Positions 1 to 9,226 of a DNA stretch of 55,365 nucleotides are shown here, one piece after another; positions within the stretch are counted from its first letter, which is position 1; every line of letters begins with the position of its first letter. The position numbers and the translations under genes are program-made. The notes beneath the pieces were generated by a model. The model was not told the origin of the DNA and made no database searches. It saw only the letters and a list, made by a program, of their open reading frames with translations. Origin of the DNA: JBELHO01 sp042091375 (GTDB taxonomy: Bacteria > Pseudomonadota > Gammaproteobacteria > Enterobacterales > Alteromonadaceae); NCBI GenBank assembly GCA_042091375.1, contig JBELHO010000017.1, forward strand, positions 1 to 55,365, in the 5' to 3' direction.

Positions 1-2640
1 CAGCCGCTGTTCAGTCCAGTTCAAAATGATAATAATCTTTCAGTACTGACCAAAATCAGTCAACAATCCCTCAATCAGCTTGCAGATACCTTGCAGGTTA
101 AGTACCGCTTTATCAGTAATATTGAAACGGATTGCCCGGATTTAAAGGGCGCTAAAGTCGAGTATTGTTACAGTGCTGAAATTATTTTGACCAATCCAGT
201 CGATGCGTATGTCAGCGATTGGCAAATTAATTATTCGCAAGTGTATATGACTTTTGCCGCGCAGAGTGATGAATTTACTCTCGAACATGTCAATGGTGAT
301 ATTCATCAAATTACCCCAACTGCAAATTTTAACGGTTTTAGAGCCAATCAAAGTAAGCGCATTAAACTTTGGGTAAAAAGCACTGTCAGTGGCGAGTCGG
401 CGTTGTTACCCAATTATTGGTTGAGTAGCGATGGCTTAGTACCTGCGGTTATTGCCAGTACTCGCACCACTATTGACAGTGAAACCGGTCTCGAAGTACA
501 GCCCTATGTGGTACCTTTTAGGGATCAGCAAAAGCAAATTAAAGCCGCACCTGCAGATATTAATGCATATGCTTCGGCGGAATGGCTGTATCAGCACAAT
601 AAGGACTTAACTCAACAGACTGAACACTTGGCAACGGCGATTATACCTACGCCTAAATCGTTAATTGTTACGAACGCCGATCAGTCACTAGACATCAGTC
701 AAGGGTTGGCTATTACACTCACCAATATTGAGTCAGCTCACATAGAAGCTGGACAAGCCAGACTTGAATTATTGGGGGTGAAATTTGTAGAACGCGGTGT
801 GCCTGTGCATATTAGGGTCAGTGACGACGCTAGTAGTGAGGTCAATACCACAAACCACAGTAATAGCAATACATCTCAACCTTTGGGCAGTTATCGATTA
901 GTGATCTCCGCCGAGGGTATTAGCATTGATGCCGGCGATAATAGTGGTGCTTTTTACGGCTTGCAAAGTGTTGCTGCTTTGTTGCAAGTGGGTCAGTTAC
1001 AATTGCCTTTAGTGGAGATTGAAGATGCACCCCATTATGACTATCGAGGTCAGCATATCGATGTGGCGAGAAACTTTCACAGTAAAGAGATGATCTTTGC
1101 CCTGATCAAACAAATGGCGGCTTATAAATTAAATAAATTACACTTACATTTAGCCGAAGATGAGGGCTGGCGTTTAGCCCTGCCGAGTTTTCCTGAATTA
1201 ACAGCCATTGGCAGCAAGCGCTGCATGGATCTATCTGATCAACAGTGCTTGCAACCGCAACTGGGTGGTGCCGATAATCCCGAGGTTGATGGCTTTTATT
1301 CGGTTGATGATTATCAACAAATATTGGCCATGGCGACGCGTCATCACATTCAGGTGATCCCTTCACTTGATATGCCAGGGCATTCTAGAGCCGCAGTAAA
1401 GGCGATGGAAGCACGTTATCGATTTTATGCAGCACAAGGCAATAGGCAAGAAGCCGAGCGTTATTTACTCAGTGACTTTGCCGACAAAACCGAATATCTG
1501 TCTATTCAGCAATACAATGACAATACCATTAACGTCTGTATGGAGTCATCTTATCGCTTTGTCGATCGGGTACTAGAAGATCTGATCGCCATTCATCAAC
1601 AAGCTGAACACCCTTTAACCATGTATCACATAGGAGCCGATGAAACAGCTGGCGCTTGGTTGCAATCGCCTGTCTGTCAGGCGCTTGTTGCTGATCAAAG
1701 CAATAAAATAGACGATCTCAAACACTTAGGGGGTTATTTTATTGAGCGCATAGCAGCAATGATCAATGCTAAAGGCATTGCTGTGGGTGGGTGGAATGAC
1801 GGATTGGCTGAGACAAATGTTAAACAGATGCCGAAAGAGGTTTATTCTTATATTTGGGGCGCACTGCCTTGGGGAGTTCATCAACAGGTGAGCGCGCAAG
1901 CGCGACGCAATTGGCAATTAGTTTTGTCCATTCCCGACGTATTGTATTTTGACTTCCCCTATGAAATCGATCCGAAAGAGCGCGGTTATGCTTGGGCGTC
2001 TCGACGAGTGAACAGCCGCACCCTGTTTAATTTTATGCCTGATAATCTCCCTATTCACGCTGAATTTCGGGTCGATACCTTAGGGCAGCCATTTGCCATT
2101 GACGATCGCTTGCAACAAGCCGATGGCAAAATTACGCATCAACCACTGCCAGAAAATTATCGGGTTAAGGGGATCCAAGGGCAGTTGTGGAGTGAAACTG
2201 TGCGCAGTGAACAACAAGCTGAGTACATGATATTCCCGCGTCTATTGGCACTAGCTGAAAGGGCATGGCACAGCGCCAGCTGGAGTGTTGCTTATAATTA
2301 TCAGGGAGCCAAATACGACCAAAGCACAGCCGTTTTTAGTGACGAATTGCGCACCCAACGGGATGCACAATGGCAGAAGTTTAATAGCGCGTTAAGTTTG
2401 AAAGAGTTAGTTAAACTGGAACGCGCTGAGGTATTTTATCGTTTGCCCACCGTAGGTGCGCTGGTTGAAAACAATACTTTAAAGGCCAACACTTCGCTAT
2501 TTGGCTTACCTATTGAATACCGCCATGCCGATGGTCCTTGGCAGCGCTATCAAGGGCCTGTAGCGGTTACCAAACCCATTGAAATCCGCGCCACAACTCA
2601 CAATGGCAAGCGCGCCGGTAGATCGCTAACCGTGCAATAA
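1..2640 (+). CDS. Beta-N-acetylhexosaminidase (chitobiase), GH20, 5'-partial
   Basis: Hydrolyses terminal N-acetylglucosamine from chitin oligomers, probably in the periplasm or at the outer membrane. The frame is open from base 1, so the real start and any signal peptide lie outside the window; 879 residues are visible. In order: a chitobiase-type N-terminal carbohydrate-binding domain (about visible residues 30-200), the small GH20b domain (about 210-340), the GH20 barrel starting near YRGQHIDVARNFHS, and a C-terminal beta-sandwich domain (last ~80 residues). The catalytic Asp-Glu pair of the HIGADE motif is at bases 1639-1644 and GGWNDG follows. The ending GQLWSE and AERAW motifs are typical of the family. 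It reads toward the gap at 2783, so its 3' neighbourhood is incomplete. Family assignment is firm; the exact substrate is inferred. Confidence 0.93.
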   Translation, partial: QPLFSPVQNDNNLSVLTKISQQSLNQLADTLQVKYRFISNIETDCPDLKGAKVEYCYSAEIILTNPVDAYVSDWQINYSQVYMTFAAQSDEFTLEHVNGDIHQITPTANFNGFRANQSKRIKLWVKSTVSGESALLPNYWLSSDGLVPAVIASTRTTIDSETGLEVQPYVVPFRDQQKQIKAAPADINAYASAEWLYQHNKDLTQQTEHLATAIIPTPKSLIVTNADQSLDISQGLAITLTNIESAHIEAGQARLELLGVKFVERGVPVHIRVSDDASSEVNTTNHSNSNTSQPLGSYRLVISAEGISIDAGDNSGAFYGLQSVAALLQVGQLQLPLVEIEDAPHYDYRGQHIDVARNFHSKEMIFALIKQMAAYKLNKLHLHLAEDEGWRLALPSFPELTAIGSKRCMDLSDQQCLQPQLGGADNPEVDGFYSVDDYQQILAMATRHHIQVIPSLDMPGHSRAAVKAMEARYRFYAAQGNRQEAERYLLSDFADKTEYLSIQQYNDNTINVCMESSYRFVDRVLEDLIAIHQQAEHPLTMYHIGADETAGAWLQSPVCQALVADQSNKIDDLKHLGGYFIERIAAMINAKGIAVGGWNDGLAETNVKQMPKEVYSYIWGALPWGVHQQVSAQARRNWQLVLSIPDVLYFDFPYEIDPKERGYAWASRRVNSRTLFNFMPDNLPIHAEFRVDTLGQPFAIDDRLQQADGKITHQPLPENYRVKGIQGQLWSETVRSEQQAEYMIFPRLLALAERAWHSASWSVAYNYQGAKYDQSTAVFSDELRTQRDAQWQKFNSALSLKELVKLERAEVFYRLPTVGALVENNTLKANTSLFGLPIEYRHADGPWQRYQGPVAVTKPIEIRATTHNGKRAGRSLTVQ

Positions 2641-2675
2641 GCACTGACGGTTTTTCCTGTGGCGCTTTAGTTAAC

Positions 2676-2782
2676 GAGACTTAGTTTGAGAGACTAAGCT
2701 TGAGAGACTAAGCTTGAGAGACTTAGTTTGAGAGACTTAGTTTGAGAGACTTAGTTTGAGAGACTTAGTTTGAGAGACTTAG
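2676..2782. repeat. 14-bp direct tandem repeat, about 7.5 copies, running into a gap
   Basis: Successive 14-bp units of GAGAGACTTAGTTT lie head to tail from 2688; the first unit at 2676 lacks two bases. Two units (2688-2715) carry the variant GAGAGACTAAGCTT, the rest are identical. The array stops at the N run, while the sequence after the gap does not continue it, so the array's true length is unknown. It lies in the intergenic space after the hexosaminidase and before the kynurenine operon. Confidence 0.95.
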
Positions 2783-2882
2783 NNNNNNNNNNNNNNNNNN
2801 NNNNNNNNNNNNNNNNNNNNNNNNNNNNNNNNNNNNNNNNNNNNNNNNNNNNNNNNNNNNNNNNNNNNNNNNNNNNNNNNNN
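2783..2882. other. Assembly gap (100 N)
   Basis: A run of exactly 100 N, the usual placeholder for a gap of unknown size. It follows directly on the tandem repeat, which probably broke the assembly. It may hide the promoter of the kynurenine operon and any small gene between the two flanks. The remaining intergenic DNA (2883-2988) shows only a ribosome binding site near its end. Confidence 0.98.
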
Positions 2883-2988
2883 TAACCAAAACCATAACTT
2901 CAACTAAAACTACAAAAGCGGTTAGTGAGTGTTACTGCGGTGGCAGCTACTTGATTACACAACAGACTAAGCCGAAAGGAGAGTGATT

Positions 2989-4452
2989 TTGATCCCTGTG
3001 TTGGAACAGTTAAATTGTTATATCGATGGCCAATTTACTGATAGCTCGGTGTATTTTGACAACGTTGATCCGGTCACTGGCAAAGTTTTTGGACAAGTGG
3101 CTGAAGCCGATCAAGCGCAAATTGATCTCGCGGTTGACAGTGCTCGGCAAGCGCAAAAAGGTGCTTGGCAGCAAATGACGGTCGAGCAACGCTGTGCCTT
3201 ATTACATCAAGTGGCGGATCAAATTATTGCCCGCGAAGATGAATTTATTGCCGCTGAAATAGCCGATACTGGCAAGTCGTTACAGCAAGTACAAACCATC
3301 GATATCCCCCGTGGCAGTGCCAATTTTCGCGCTTTTGCCGACATGGCCAAACACCACTCGGGTGAAACCTTTATCACCGAAATGGCCAACGGTATTAAAG
3401 CCCTTAATTACAGTGTCAATAAACCCTTGGGGGTGGTAGCGGTTATTTCACCGTGGAATTTACCCTTGTTATTGGCTACTTGGAAAGTAGCGCCAGCATT
3501 AGCTTGTGGCAATAGCGTTATTTTAAAACCGTCAGAGGAAACCTCGTCAACGGCTTTTTTGCTTGCCCAAGTCATGCATGATGTCGGCATACCTAAGGGG
3601 GTGTTTAACCTCATTTTAGGTCGAGGCAGTAAGGTCGGTGATTTAATAACCCGACATCCAGGCGTAGATGCGGTCACTTTTACTGGTGCATCTACAACAG
3701 GTCAGCACATCATGCAAGCGGTTGCAGCTGGTGTTAAACCCATCTCATTTGAACTTGGCGGCAAAAATTCGGCGGTAGTATTTGCTGATGCCGATCTCAA
3801 ACAAGCAGTAGATGGGGTAGTGCGATCTAGCTTTACCAATTGTGGACAAGTGTGTTTGTGTACCGAAAAAGTCTATGTGCATCGCAGTATCGCTGAGCAA
3901 TTTACCGCGCAACTGGTCGAGCAAGCGGCGGCTATTAAAATTGGTTATCCGCGAGAGCCAGAGGTGTTCATTGGTCCGTTAGTATCGAAAGTACACCAAC
4001 AAAAGGTATTGTCATATTATCAATTAGCGCGAGATGAAGGGGCTGAATTTTTATTGGGGGGCGGTGTGCCTCACTTTGATGATGAGCGAGATAGCGGTTG
4101 TTATATTGAACCTACTATTATTACCGGTTTAGCTGATCAGGCCAGAGTCAATCAGGAAGAAATTTTTGGGCCTATTTGTCATATCAGTATTTTTGACGAC
4201 GAGAGCGAAGTGATCCATCGTGTTAATAACACCCCTTATGGTTTAGCTTGTGCATTATGGACTGAGAATATATCGCGCGCCCATAGAGTGGCACCGCAGA
4301 TCGATGTTGGATTAGTCTGGGTTAACACTTGGTTTTTACGGGATCTACGCGCGCCGTTTGGCGGTGTTAAGTTATCTGGAATAGGCCGAGAAGGAGGTAA
4401 GCACTCACTAAGCTTCTACTCAGAGCCGGTTAATATTTGCATAAAAATTTAA
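2989..4452 (+). CDS. 2-aminomuconate 6-semialdehyde dehydrogenase (ALDH family)
   Basis: NAD-dependent oxidation of 2-aminomuconate 6-semialdehyde to 2-aminomuconate, after the ACMS decarboxylase step. A full-length aldehyde dehydrogenase: the ELGGK motif carries the general base Glu255, and the GQVC motif carries the nucleophile Cys289, at the usual 34-residue spacing (numbering from TTG 2989). The WNLPLL segment and the C-terminal PFGGVKLSGIGREGG are typical of the hydroxymuconic/aminomuconic semialdehyde dehydrogenase branch. The longest frame begins at GTG 2983, but the AAAGGAG at 2975-2981 is only one base from it. TTG 2989 is seven bases away and is preferred. First gene of the operon, 16 bases before the RidA gene. 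The substrate is inferred from context; the sequence alone would also fit 2-hydroxymuconate semialdehyde. Confidence 0.88.
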   Translation: MIPVLEQLNCYIDGQFTDSSVYFDNVDPVTGKVFGQVAEADQAQIDLAVDSARQAQKGAWQQMTVEQRCALLHQVADQIIAREDEFIAAEIADTGKSLQQVQTIDIPRGSANFRAFADMAKHHSGETFITEMANGIKALNYSVNKPLGVVAVISPWNLPLLLATWKVAPALACGNSVILKPSEETSSTAFLLAQVMHDVGIPKGVFNLILGRGSKVGDLITRHPGVDAVTFTGASTTGQHIMQAVAAGVKPISFELGGKNSAVVFADADLKQAVDGVVRSSFTNCGQVCLCTEKVYVHRSIAEQFTAQLVEQAAAIKIGYPREPEVFIGPLVSKVHQQKVLSYYQLARDEGAEFLLGGGVPHFDDERDSGCYIEPTIITGLADQARVNQEEIFGPICHISIFDDESEVIHRVNNTPYGLACALWTENISRAHRVAPQIDVGLVWVNTWFLRDLRAPFGGVKLSGIGREGGKHSLSFYSEPVNICIKI

Positions 4453-4468
4453 AAAATAAGGGATCAAT

Positions 4469-4888
4469 ATGACCATCGAAAGTAAAGTGATCAAAGGCAA
4501 AGCGGTACCCAGAGGCAAGTTTCCTCACGTCAAACGCGCTGGCGATTTTATTTATATTTCCGGCACCAGTTCGCGTTTGCCCGACAACAGTTTTGCCGGT
4601 GTAGAAGTCGACGAATTTGGGGTGACCAAACTCGATATTGCTGTGCAAACCCGTGCGGTGATCGAAAACATTGCCGATATTTTGCACTCAGTGGATGCCG
4701 AGTTAACTGATCTGGTCGAGATCAGTACTTTCTTGGTGAATATGAATGACTTTGGTGGTTATAACCAAGTGTACGGCGAATACTTTAATTATGATGGGCC
4801 AACGCGAACGACAGTGGCTGTTCATCAATTACCGCATCCGCATTTATTGATTGAATGCAAAGCCGTTGCTTATAAACCGCTCACTTAA
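4469..4888 (+). CDS. 2-aminomuconate deaminase (RidA/YjgF family)
   Basis: Hydrolytic deamination of 2-aminomuconate to 4-oxalocrotonate, releasing ammonia. The 139-residue protein has the RidA fold signature: a GDFIYISGTSSR strand near residue 27, and the C-terminal LLIECKAVAYKP where RidA proteins hold the catalytic Glu. Length and the N-terminal region (KAVPRGKFPHVKRAG) resemble the Pseudomonas AmnD type rather than housekeeping RidA (about 128 residues). ATG 4469 is preceded by AAGGGA. It sits between the semialdehyde dehydrogenase and hydroxyanthranilate dioxygenase genes, which is the main reason to assign the aminomuconate substrate. A general enamine/imine deaminase is the alternative. 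Confidence 0.85.
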   Translation: MTIESKVIKGKAVPRGKFPHVKRAGDFIYISGTSSRLPDNSFAGVEVDEFGVTKLDIAVQTRAVIENIADILHSVDAELTDLVEISTFLVNMNDFGGYNQVYGEYFNYDGPTRTTVAVHQLPHPHLLIECKAVAYKPLT

Positions 4889-4911
4889 TAACAACAATAA
4901 GGTTAACGCCA

Positions 4912-5484
4912 ATGCAAGCCAAATTATCAGCTTTTAATTTTCACCGTTGGATCGAGGAGCACCAGCACTTGCTGAAACCGCCAGTGGGTAATGTGCAAAT
5001 TTGGCAAGACACCGACATGATGGTGACTGTGGTGGGCGGTCCCAATGAGCGCACCGATTTTCACGATGATCCGGTAGAAGAGTTTTTCTACCAAATTAAA
5101 GGCGACATGGTGCTCAAAGTAATTGAGGATGGGATCTGTAAAGATGTATTTATCCGCGAAGGCGATATATTCTTTTTACCAGCCCATGTACGCCATTCAC
5201 CGCAGCGGCCTATGGCTGGTAGTATTGGCTTAGTGATAGAGCCGAAAAGGCCCGTCGGTGAAAAGGATGCTTTTGAATGGTATTGCTTCAATTGTCAAGC
5301 CTTGGTGCATCGCAGTGAAGTGCTGTTAACGTCAATCGTCGATGACTTACCACCGGTATTTCAGGGGTTTTATCAAAGTATCGAGGCGAGAACATGTCCG
5401 CAATGTGGAGAAATTCATCCGGGTAAAGTGCCACCGAAAGGCTGGGTTACCTTACCGGGTTCAGAAGATGAGCAAGTCCAATGA
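4912..5484 (+). CDS. nbaC: 3-hydroxyanthranilate 3,4-dioxygenase
   Basis: Opens the ring of 3-hydroxyanthranilate with O2 to give 2-amino-3-carboxymuconate 6-semialdehyde. The 190-residue cupin matches the bacterial enzyme residue for residue at its known sites: iron ligands His51, Glu57 and His95, and substrate-binding residues Arg47, Arg99 and Glu110. A second rubredoxin-like metal site is formed by Cys125, Cys128, Cys162 and Cys165 (two CxxC motifs), a feature of the bacterial and fungal forms. Its stop overlaps the next start by four bases (ATGA), so translation is probably coupled to the decarboxylase. That coupling suits an unstable product that otherwise cyclises to quinolinate. Confidence 0.97.
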   Translation: MQAKLSAFNFHRWIEEHQHLLKPPVGNVQIWQDTDMMVTVVGGPNERTDFHDDPVEEFFYQIKGDMVLKVIEDGICKDVFIREGDIFFLPAHVRHSPQRPMAGSIGLVIEPKRPVGEKDAFEWYCFNCQALVHRSEVLLTSIVDDLPPVFQGFYQSIEARTCPQCGEIHPGKVPPKGWVTLPGSEDEQVQ

Positions 5485-6488
5485 AAGTGATTGATATCCA
5501 TTCGCATTTTTTCCCAAAAAGCTGGCCAAGTTTACAAGATAAGTTTGGCGGTAATGACTGGCCGTGGTTAAAACACCTGCCCGATCAGGGGCAAGGTCAC
5601 CAGAAAGCCATGTTGATGAAGGGTGAACAAGCCTTTAGACCAATATATTCGGCCTGCTGGGATGCTGAAGTGCGCTTGGCTGAAATGGCTGAGCAAGGTG
5701 TTGACCAACAAATTATTTCTGCCACACCGATTTTATTTGCCTATCAAAAACCAGCCGAGCAAGCCTTGTATTGTGCGCAACTATTCAATGATGCGGCATT
5801 AGAAATTTGCAGTAAAGGCGGTGGTAAACTATTTGCCATGGCGCAAGTGCCACTGCAAGATCCACAGCTAGCATGCCAAGAGGCCAGTCGCGCCATGAAA
5901 AATGGTCATTTAGGCGTGCAAATTGGCAATCACATTGGTGAAAAAAATATGGATGACGCTGGTGTTATTGAGTTTTTACAACATTGTGCCGCTGAGCAAA
6001 TTCCGGTGTTTGTCCACCCTTGGGATATGATGGCAGCGGAGCGCACCAAAGACTATATGATGGGCTGGACAGTTGGCATGCCAGCGGAAACGCAATTGTC
6101 TATTGTGTCAATGATTTTGGGTGGCGGTTTTGATCGGGTAGATAAAAGCTTAAAAATTTGTTTTGCCCATGGCGGCGGTGCCTTCACCTTTTTATTGGGG
6201 CGGTTAGAGAATGCTTGGCTGCATCGAGATATTGCCCGCGGTAAGTCGGCTTATCCACCCAGCCACTATTTAGATCGATTTTATTTGGATACTGCGGTAT
6301 TTGATCACGACGCCTTGCAGCTCTTAGTGAGTAAGATGGGTGAAGATCGCTTGCTGTTTGGCACCGATTACCCTTTTCCTTTGGGGGAACAACCCATGGG
6401 ACAGCTGATCAAAACTGCACCGCATTTATCAGCAGCGAGCAAACAAAAATTGCTTGCTGGTAACGCCCAGCAGTTTTTTACTATGTAG
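5481..6488 (+). CDS. nbaD: 2-amino-3-carboxymuconate 6-semialdehyde decarboxylase (ACMSD)
   Basis: Zinc-dependent decarboxylase of the amidohydrolase superfamily that turns ACMS into 2-aminomuconate 6-semialdehyde, diverting flux away from quinolinate and NAD. Metal ligands are visible: His7 and His9 in DIHSHFFP, His179 in FVHPWD and Asp296 in FGTDYPFP; His230 of FAHGGG is the usual active-site histidine. The 335-residue length is that of known ACMSDs. The ATG overlaps the dioxygenase stop by four bases. It is followed 42 bases later by kynureninase. Confidence 0.97.
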   Translation: MKVIDIHSHFFPKSWPSLQDKFGGNDWPWLKHLPDQGQGHQKAMLMKGEQAFRPIYSACWDAEVRLAEMAEQGVDQQIISATPILFAYQKPAEQALYCAQLFNDAALEICSKGGGKLFAMAQVPLQDPQLACQEASRAMKNGHLGVQIGNHIGEKNMDDAGVIEFLQHCAAEQIPVFVHPWDMMAAERTKDYMMGWTVGMPAETQLSIVSMILGGGFDRVDKSLKICFAHGGGAFTFLLGRLENAWLHRDIARGKSAYPPSHYLDRFYLDTAVFDHDALQLLVSKMGEDRLLFGTDYPFPLGEQPMGQLIKTAPHLSAASKQKLLAGNAQQFFTM

Positions 6489-6530
6489 CTGTTAGCCATT
6501 AATACCGATCATTGTTTTACAGGATTTACT

Positions 6531-7817
6531 ATGACATTTGAAAACACCTTAGCACATGCTCAACAATTAGACAGTCAAGATCCATTGGCGAGTTACCGAG
6601 ATAAATTTCACCACCCAGTGATCAATAACCAAAACGTGTTGTATTTCACCGGTAACTCATTGGGTTTACAACCGAAAGCAGCCAAAGATTATGTGAATAC
6701 TGAGCTCGATGATTGGGCAAAGTGGGGGGTAGAAGGACATTTTCAGGCAACCAATCCTTGGGTGAGTTATCACGAAATGTTGACCCCAACCAGTGCTGAG
6801 CTGGTTGGTGCAAATCACTCAGAAGTGGTTTGTATGAATTCCCTGACCACCAATCTTCACTTGTTATTTGTGTCTTTTTATCAACCCACTAAACAGCGTT
6901 TTAAAATTATCAGTGAAGCAAAGATGTTTCCTTCTGATCGCTATTTATTGGAAACCCAAGTGAAGCATCACGGCTTTGATCCCGCTGAAGCGATCATTGA
7001 AGTGGCGCCCCGCGATGGTCAGCACTTAATTGACGAAGCTGATATTTTAGATGCTATTGAACAGCATAAAGATCAATTAGCCTTAGTGTTTTTTGGCGGT
7101 ATGAATTATTTTACTGGGCAATTGTTTGACATGAAAAAATTGACTGCAGCAGCACATCAAGCCGGCGCTTTGGCCGGTTTTGATTTAGCCCATGCGGTAG
7201 GTAATGTGCCGATGCAATTACACGATTGGCAGGTAGATTTTGCCGCTTGGTGTACTTATAAATACCTCAACTCAAGTGCCGGCAATGTCGGTGGTATTTT
7301 TGTTCATGATCGCCATGGCAATAATACTGAGATCAAGCGCTTTGGCGGCTGGTGGGGACACAACAAAGAGCGCCGGTTTTTAATGGAAAACCAATTTGAT
7401 CCCATGCCCGGTGCCGAAGGCTGGCAACTGAGCAATGTACCTGTGATGGGCATGGCCATTCTCAAAGCCTCGTTAGATATTTTTCAACAGGCGGGGATAA
7501 ATAATTTACGTGCAAAGAGTGTCAAACTCACTGCTTATTTGGAGTTTGTCTTTAACCAAGTGATCGGGCAGTTTCCCGAGGTGCAATTGCAAATAATTAC
7601 CCCCACTGATCCGCAACAACGCGGTTGTCAGTTGTCAGTTAAATTAATCGGCACTGATAAGCGCTTTTTTCAAGCCTTGACTGATGCAGGAGTGATCGCC
7701 GACTTTAGAGAGCCTGATGTGATCCGTTTGGCACCCACACCTTTGTACAATAGCTTTAGTGATATTTTTCATTTTGGCCAAGTGTTAAGCACATTATTAA
7801 CCAATTGGGAGCAGTAA
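6531..7817 (+). CDS. kynU: Kynureninase
   Basis: PLP-dependent hydrolase that splits kynurenine or 3-hydroxykynurenine into anthranilate or 3-hydroxyanthranilate and alanine. The fold-type I aminotransferase-like protein is 428 residues, the usual length. YFTGNSLGLQPK near residue 38 and the PLP lysine Lys244 in WCTYKYLNSS are characteristic, with GGWWGH and the C-terminal RLAPTPLYNS. With KMO next to it, 3-hydroxykynurenine is the probable main substrate. The stop TAA shares one base with the KMO ATG (TAATG), indicating coupled translation. Confidence 0.97.
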   Translation: MTFENTLAHAQQLDSQDPLASYRDKFHHPVINNQNVLYFTGNSLGLQPKAAKDYVNTELDDWAKWGVEGHFQATNPWVSYHEMLTPTSAELVGANHSEVVCMNSLTTNLHLLFVSFYQPTKQRFKIISEAKMFPSDRYLLETQVKHHGFDPAEAIIEVAPRDGQHLIDEADILDAIEQHKDQLALVFFGGMNYFTGQLFDMKKLTAAAHQAGALAGFDLAHAVGNVPMQLHDWQVDFAAWCTYKYLNSSAGNVGGIFVHDRHGNNTEIKRFGGWWGHNKERRFLMENQFDPMPGAEGWQLSNVPVMGMAILKASLDIFQQAGINNLRAKSVKLTAYLEFVFNQVIGQFPEVQLQIITPTDPQQRGCQLSVKLIGTDKRFFQALTDAGVIADFREPDVIRLAPTPLYNSFSDIFHFGQVLSTLLTNWEQ

Positions 7818-9226
7818 TGGCAACGATTGATAATAGCAGTAACGACCATAAAGAGCAGATAGCGATTGTTGGCGCCGGCCCAGTGGGGGCTTTATTAGCG
7901 GTGATGCTAGCTAAAAAAGGCTACCAAATTGATTTGTTTGAATCGCGGCAAGATCCGCGAAAAACCAATATCTATCAAGGCAGATCAATCAATGTTGCCC
8001 TGTCTGATCGCGGCTGGCGAGCGCTTGAAGCGGTGGGACTAGATCAGGAAATTCGCCAGCAGGCGATCCCGATGAATTGTCGTATTATGCATGATTTACA
8101 AGGCAATTTAACTCGTCAACCCTATGGACAAGAAGATCAGGCTATATGGTCAGTATCGCGCTCTGGTATCAATGAACAGTTAATGGATCTGGCTGAGCAA
8201 GAATCGGCAGTGAATATCCATTTTTCTCAGCGATTAGTGGATTTGAATTTCGACCAAGGCTATGCCTTATTCAGCGATGATCAGGACATTGTTCATCAGC
8301 ACCACAGTGACCTAATTTTTGGTGCCGATGGTACCTTTTCAAAAGTGCGTCGTCTTGCTCAGGAATTACCTAGACAACGCATTAGCTACAGCATGGATTA
8401 TATGCCGCAAAGCTATATTGAGTTGAATATACCTGCCAATGCCGATGGCAGCCATCAGCTTGAAAAAAATGCGTTACATATTTGGCCGCGCAAAGCCTTT
8501 ATGCTCATTGCTTTACCCAATCCAGATGGCTCTTTTACTTGTACCTTGTTTATGGATCACGAGGGCGAACTGTCATTTGAATCGTTGCGCAGCGAACAGC
8601 AAGTGACTGAGTTTTTCAATGAGTATTTTGCCGATGCCATGCCATTGCTGGAAGATCCAGTCGCGCAGTTTTTGCAGCGCCGTCCATCCGCGCTGTGTTT
8701 AGTGCACATTTACCCTTGGGTGATCAATAACAATGTAGCACTGATCGGTGATTCAGCACATGCTATGGTGCCGTTTTACGGGCAGGGGATGAACTGTGGT
8801 TTTGAAGACTGTCGGGTATTGTCGGAATTAGTAGAGCAACACCATCATCAATGGGACGATATTTTACCGGCTTATCAAGCTGAGCGAAAGCCAAATGGCG
8901 ATGCCATCATTGAGCTAGCCAAACGCAATTTTATTGAAATGAGTGAGTTATCCGGAGATGCCAGTTTTCTGTTGAGAAAGAAAATTGAAGCAAAATTTAA
9001 CCAACTTTACCCCAAACTCTGGGTGCCTTTGTACAGCATGGTGACCTTCTCTCCCGATATTCCCTATTCTCAGGCCCTAGCCGTTGGCGATATGCAAAAA
9101 GCGATTATGGATGAAATTATGGCGCTGCCCAATATTGAGGCTGATTGGCAACAAGCCTATGTTTATGAAAAAATTCACCAATTGGCGGTGGAGAAACTGC
9201 CCAGTGTTGTCGGAGCACCTAGCTAA
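7817..9226 (+). CDS. kmo: Kynurenine 3-monooxygenase
   Basis: FAD/NADPH aromatic hydroxylase making 3-hydroxykynurenine. Dinucleotide-binding motif GAGPVG at residues 19-24, the substrate and FAD motif GRSINVALSDRGW near residue 55, and the second FAD motif LIGDSAHAMVPFYGQGMN in the C-terminal half; the last is the KMO signature. A TTG at 7805 would add four residues, but ATG 7817 has GGGAG five bases upstream and starts exactly at the kynureninase stop, so 469 residues is preferred. The C-terminal tail (about residues 390-450) is long enough for the membrane or substrate-gating part of KMO. TAATG overlap with the next gene. Confidence 0.96.
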   Translation: MATIDNSSNDHKEQIAIVGAGPVGALLAVMLAKKGYQIDLFESRQDPRKTNIYQGRSINVALSDRGWRALEAVGLDQEIRQQAIPMNCRIMHDLQGNLTRQPYGQEDQAIWSVSRSGINEQLMDLAEQESAVNIHFSQRLVDLNFDQGYALFSDDQDIVHQHHSDLIFGADGTFSKVRRLAQELPRQRISYSMDYMPQSYIELNIPANADGSHQLEKNALHIWPRKAFMLIALPNPDGSFTCTLFMDHEGELSFESLRSEQQVTEFFNEYFADAMPLLEDPVAQFLQRRPSALCLVHIYPWVINNNVALIGDSAHAMVPFYGQGMNCGFEDCRVLSELVEQHHHQWDDILPAYQAERKPNGDAIIELAKRNFIEMSELSGDASFLLRKKIEAKFNQLYPKLWVPLYSMVTFSPDIPYSQALAVGDMQKAIMDEIMALPNIEADWQQAYVYEKIHQLAVEKLPSVVGAPS

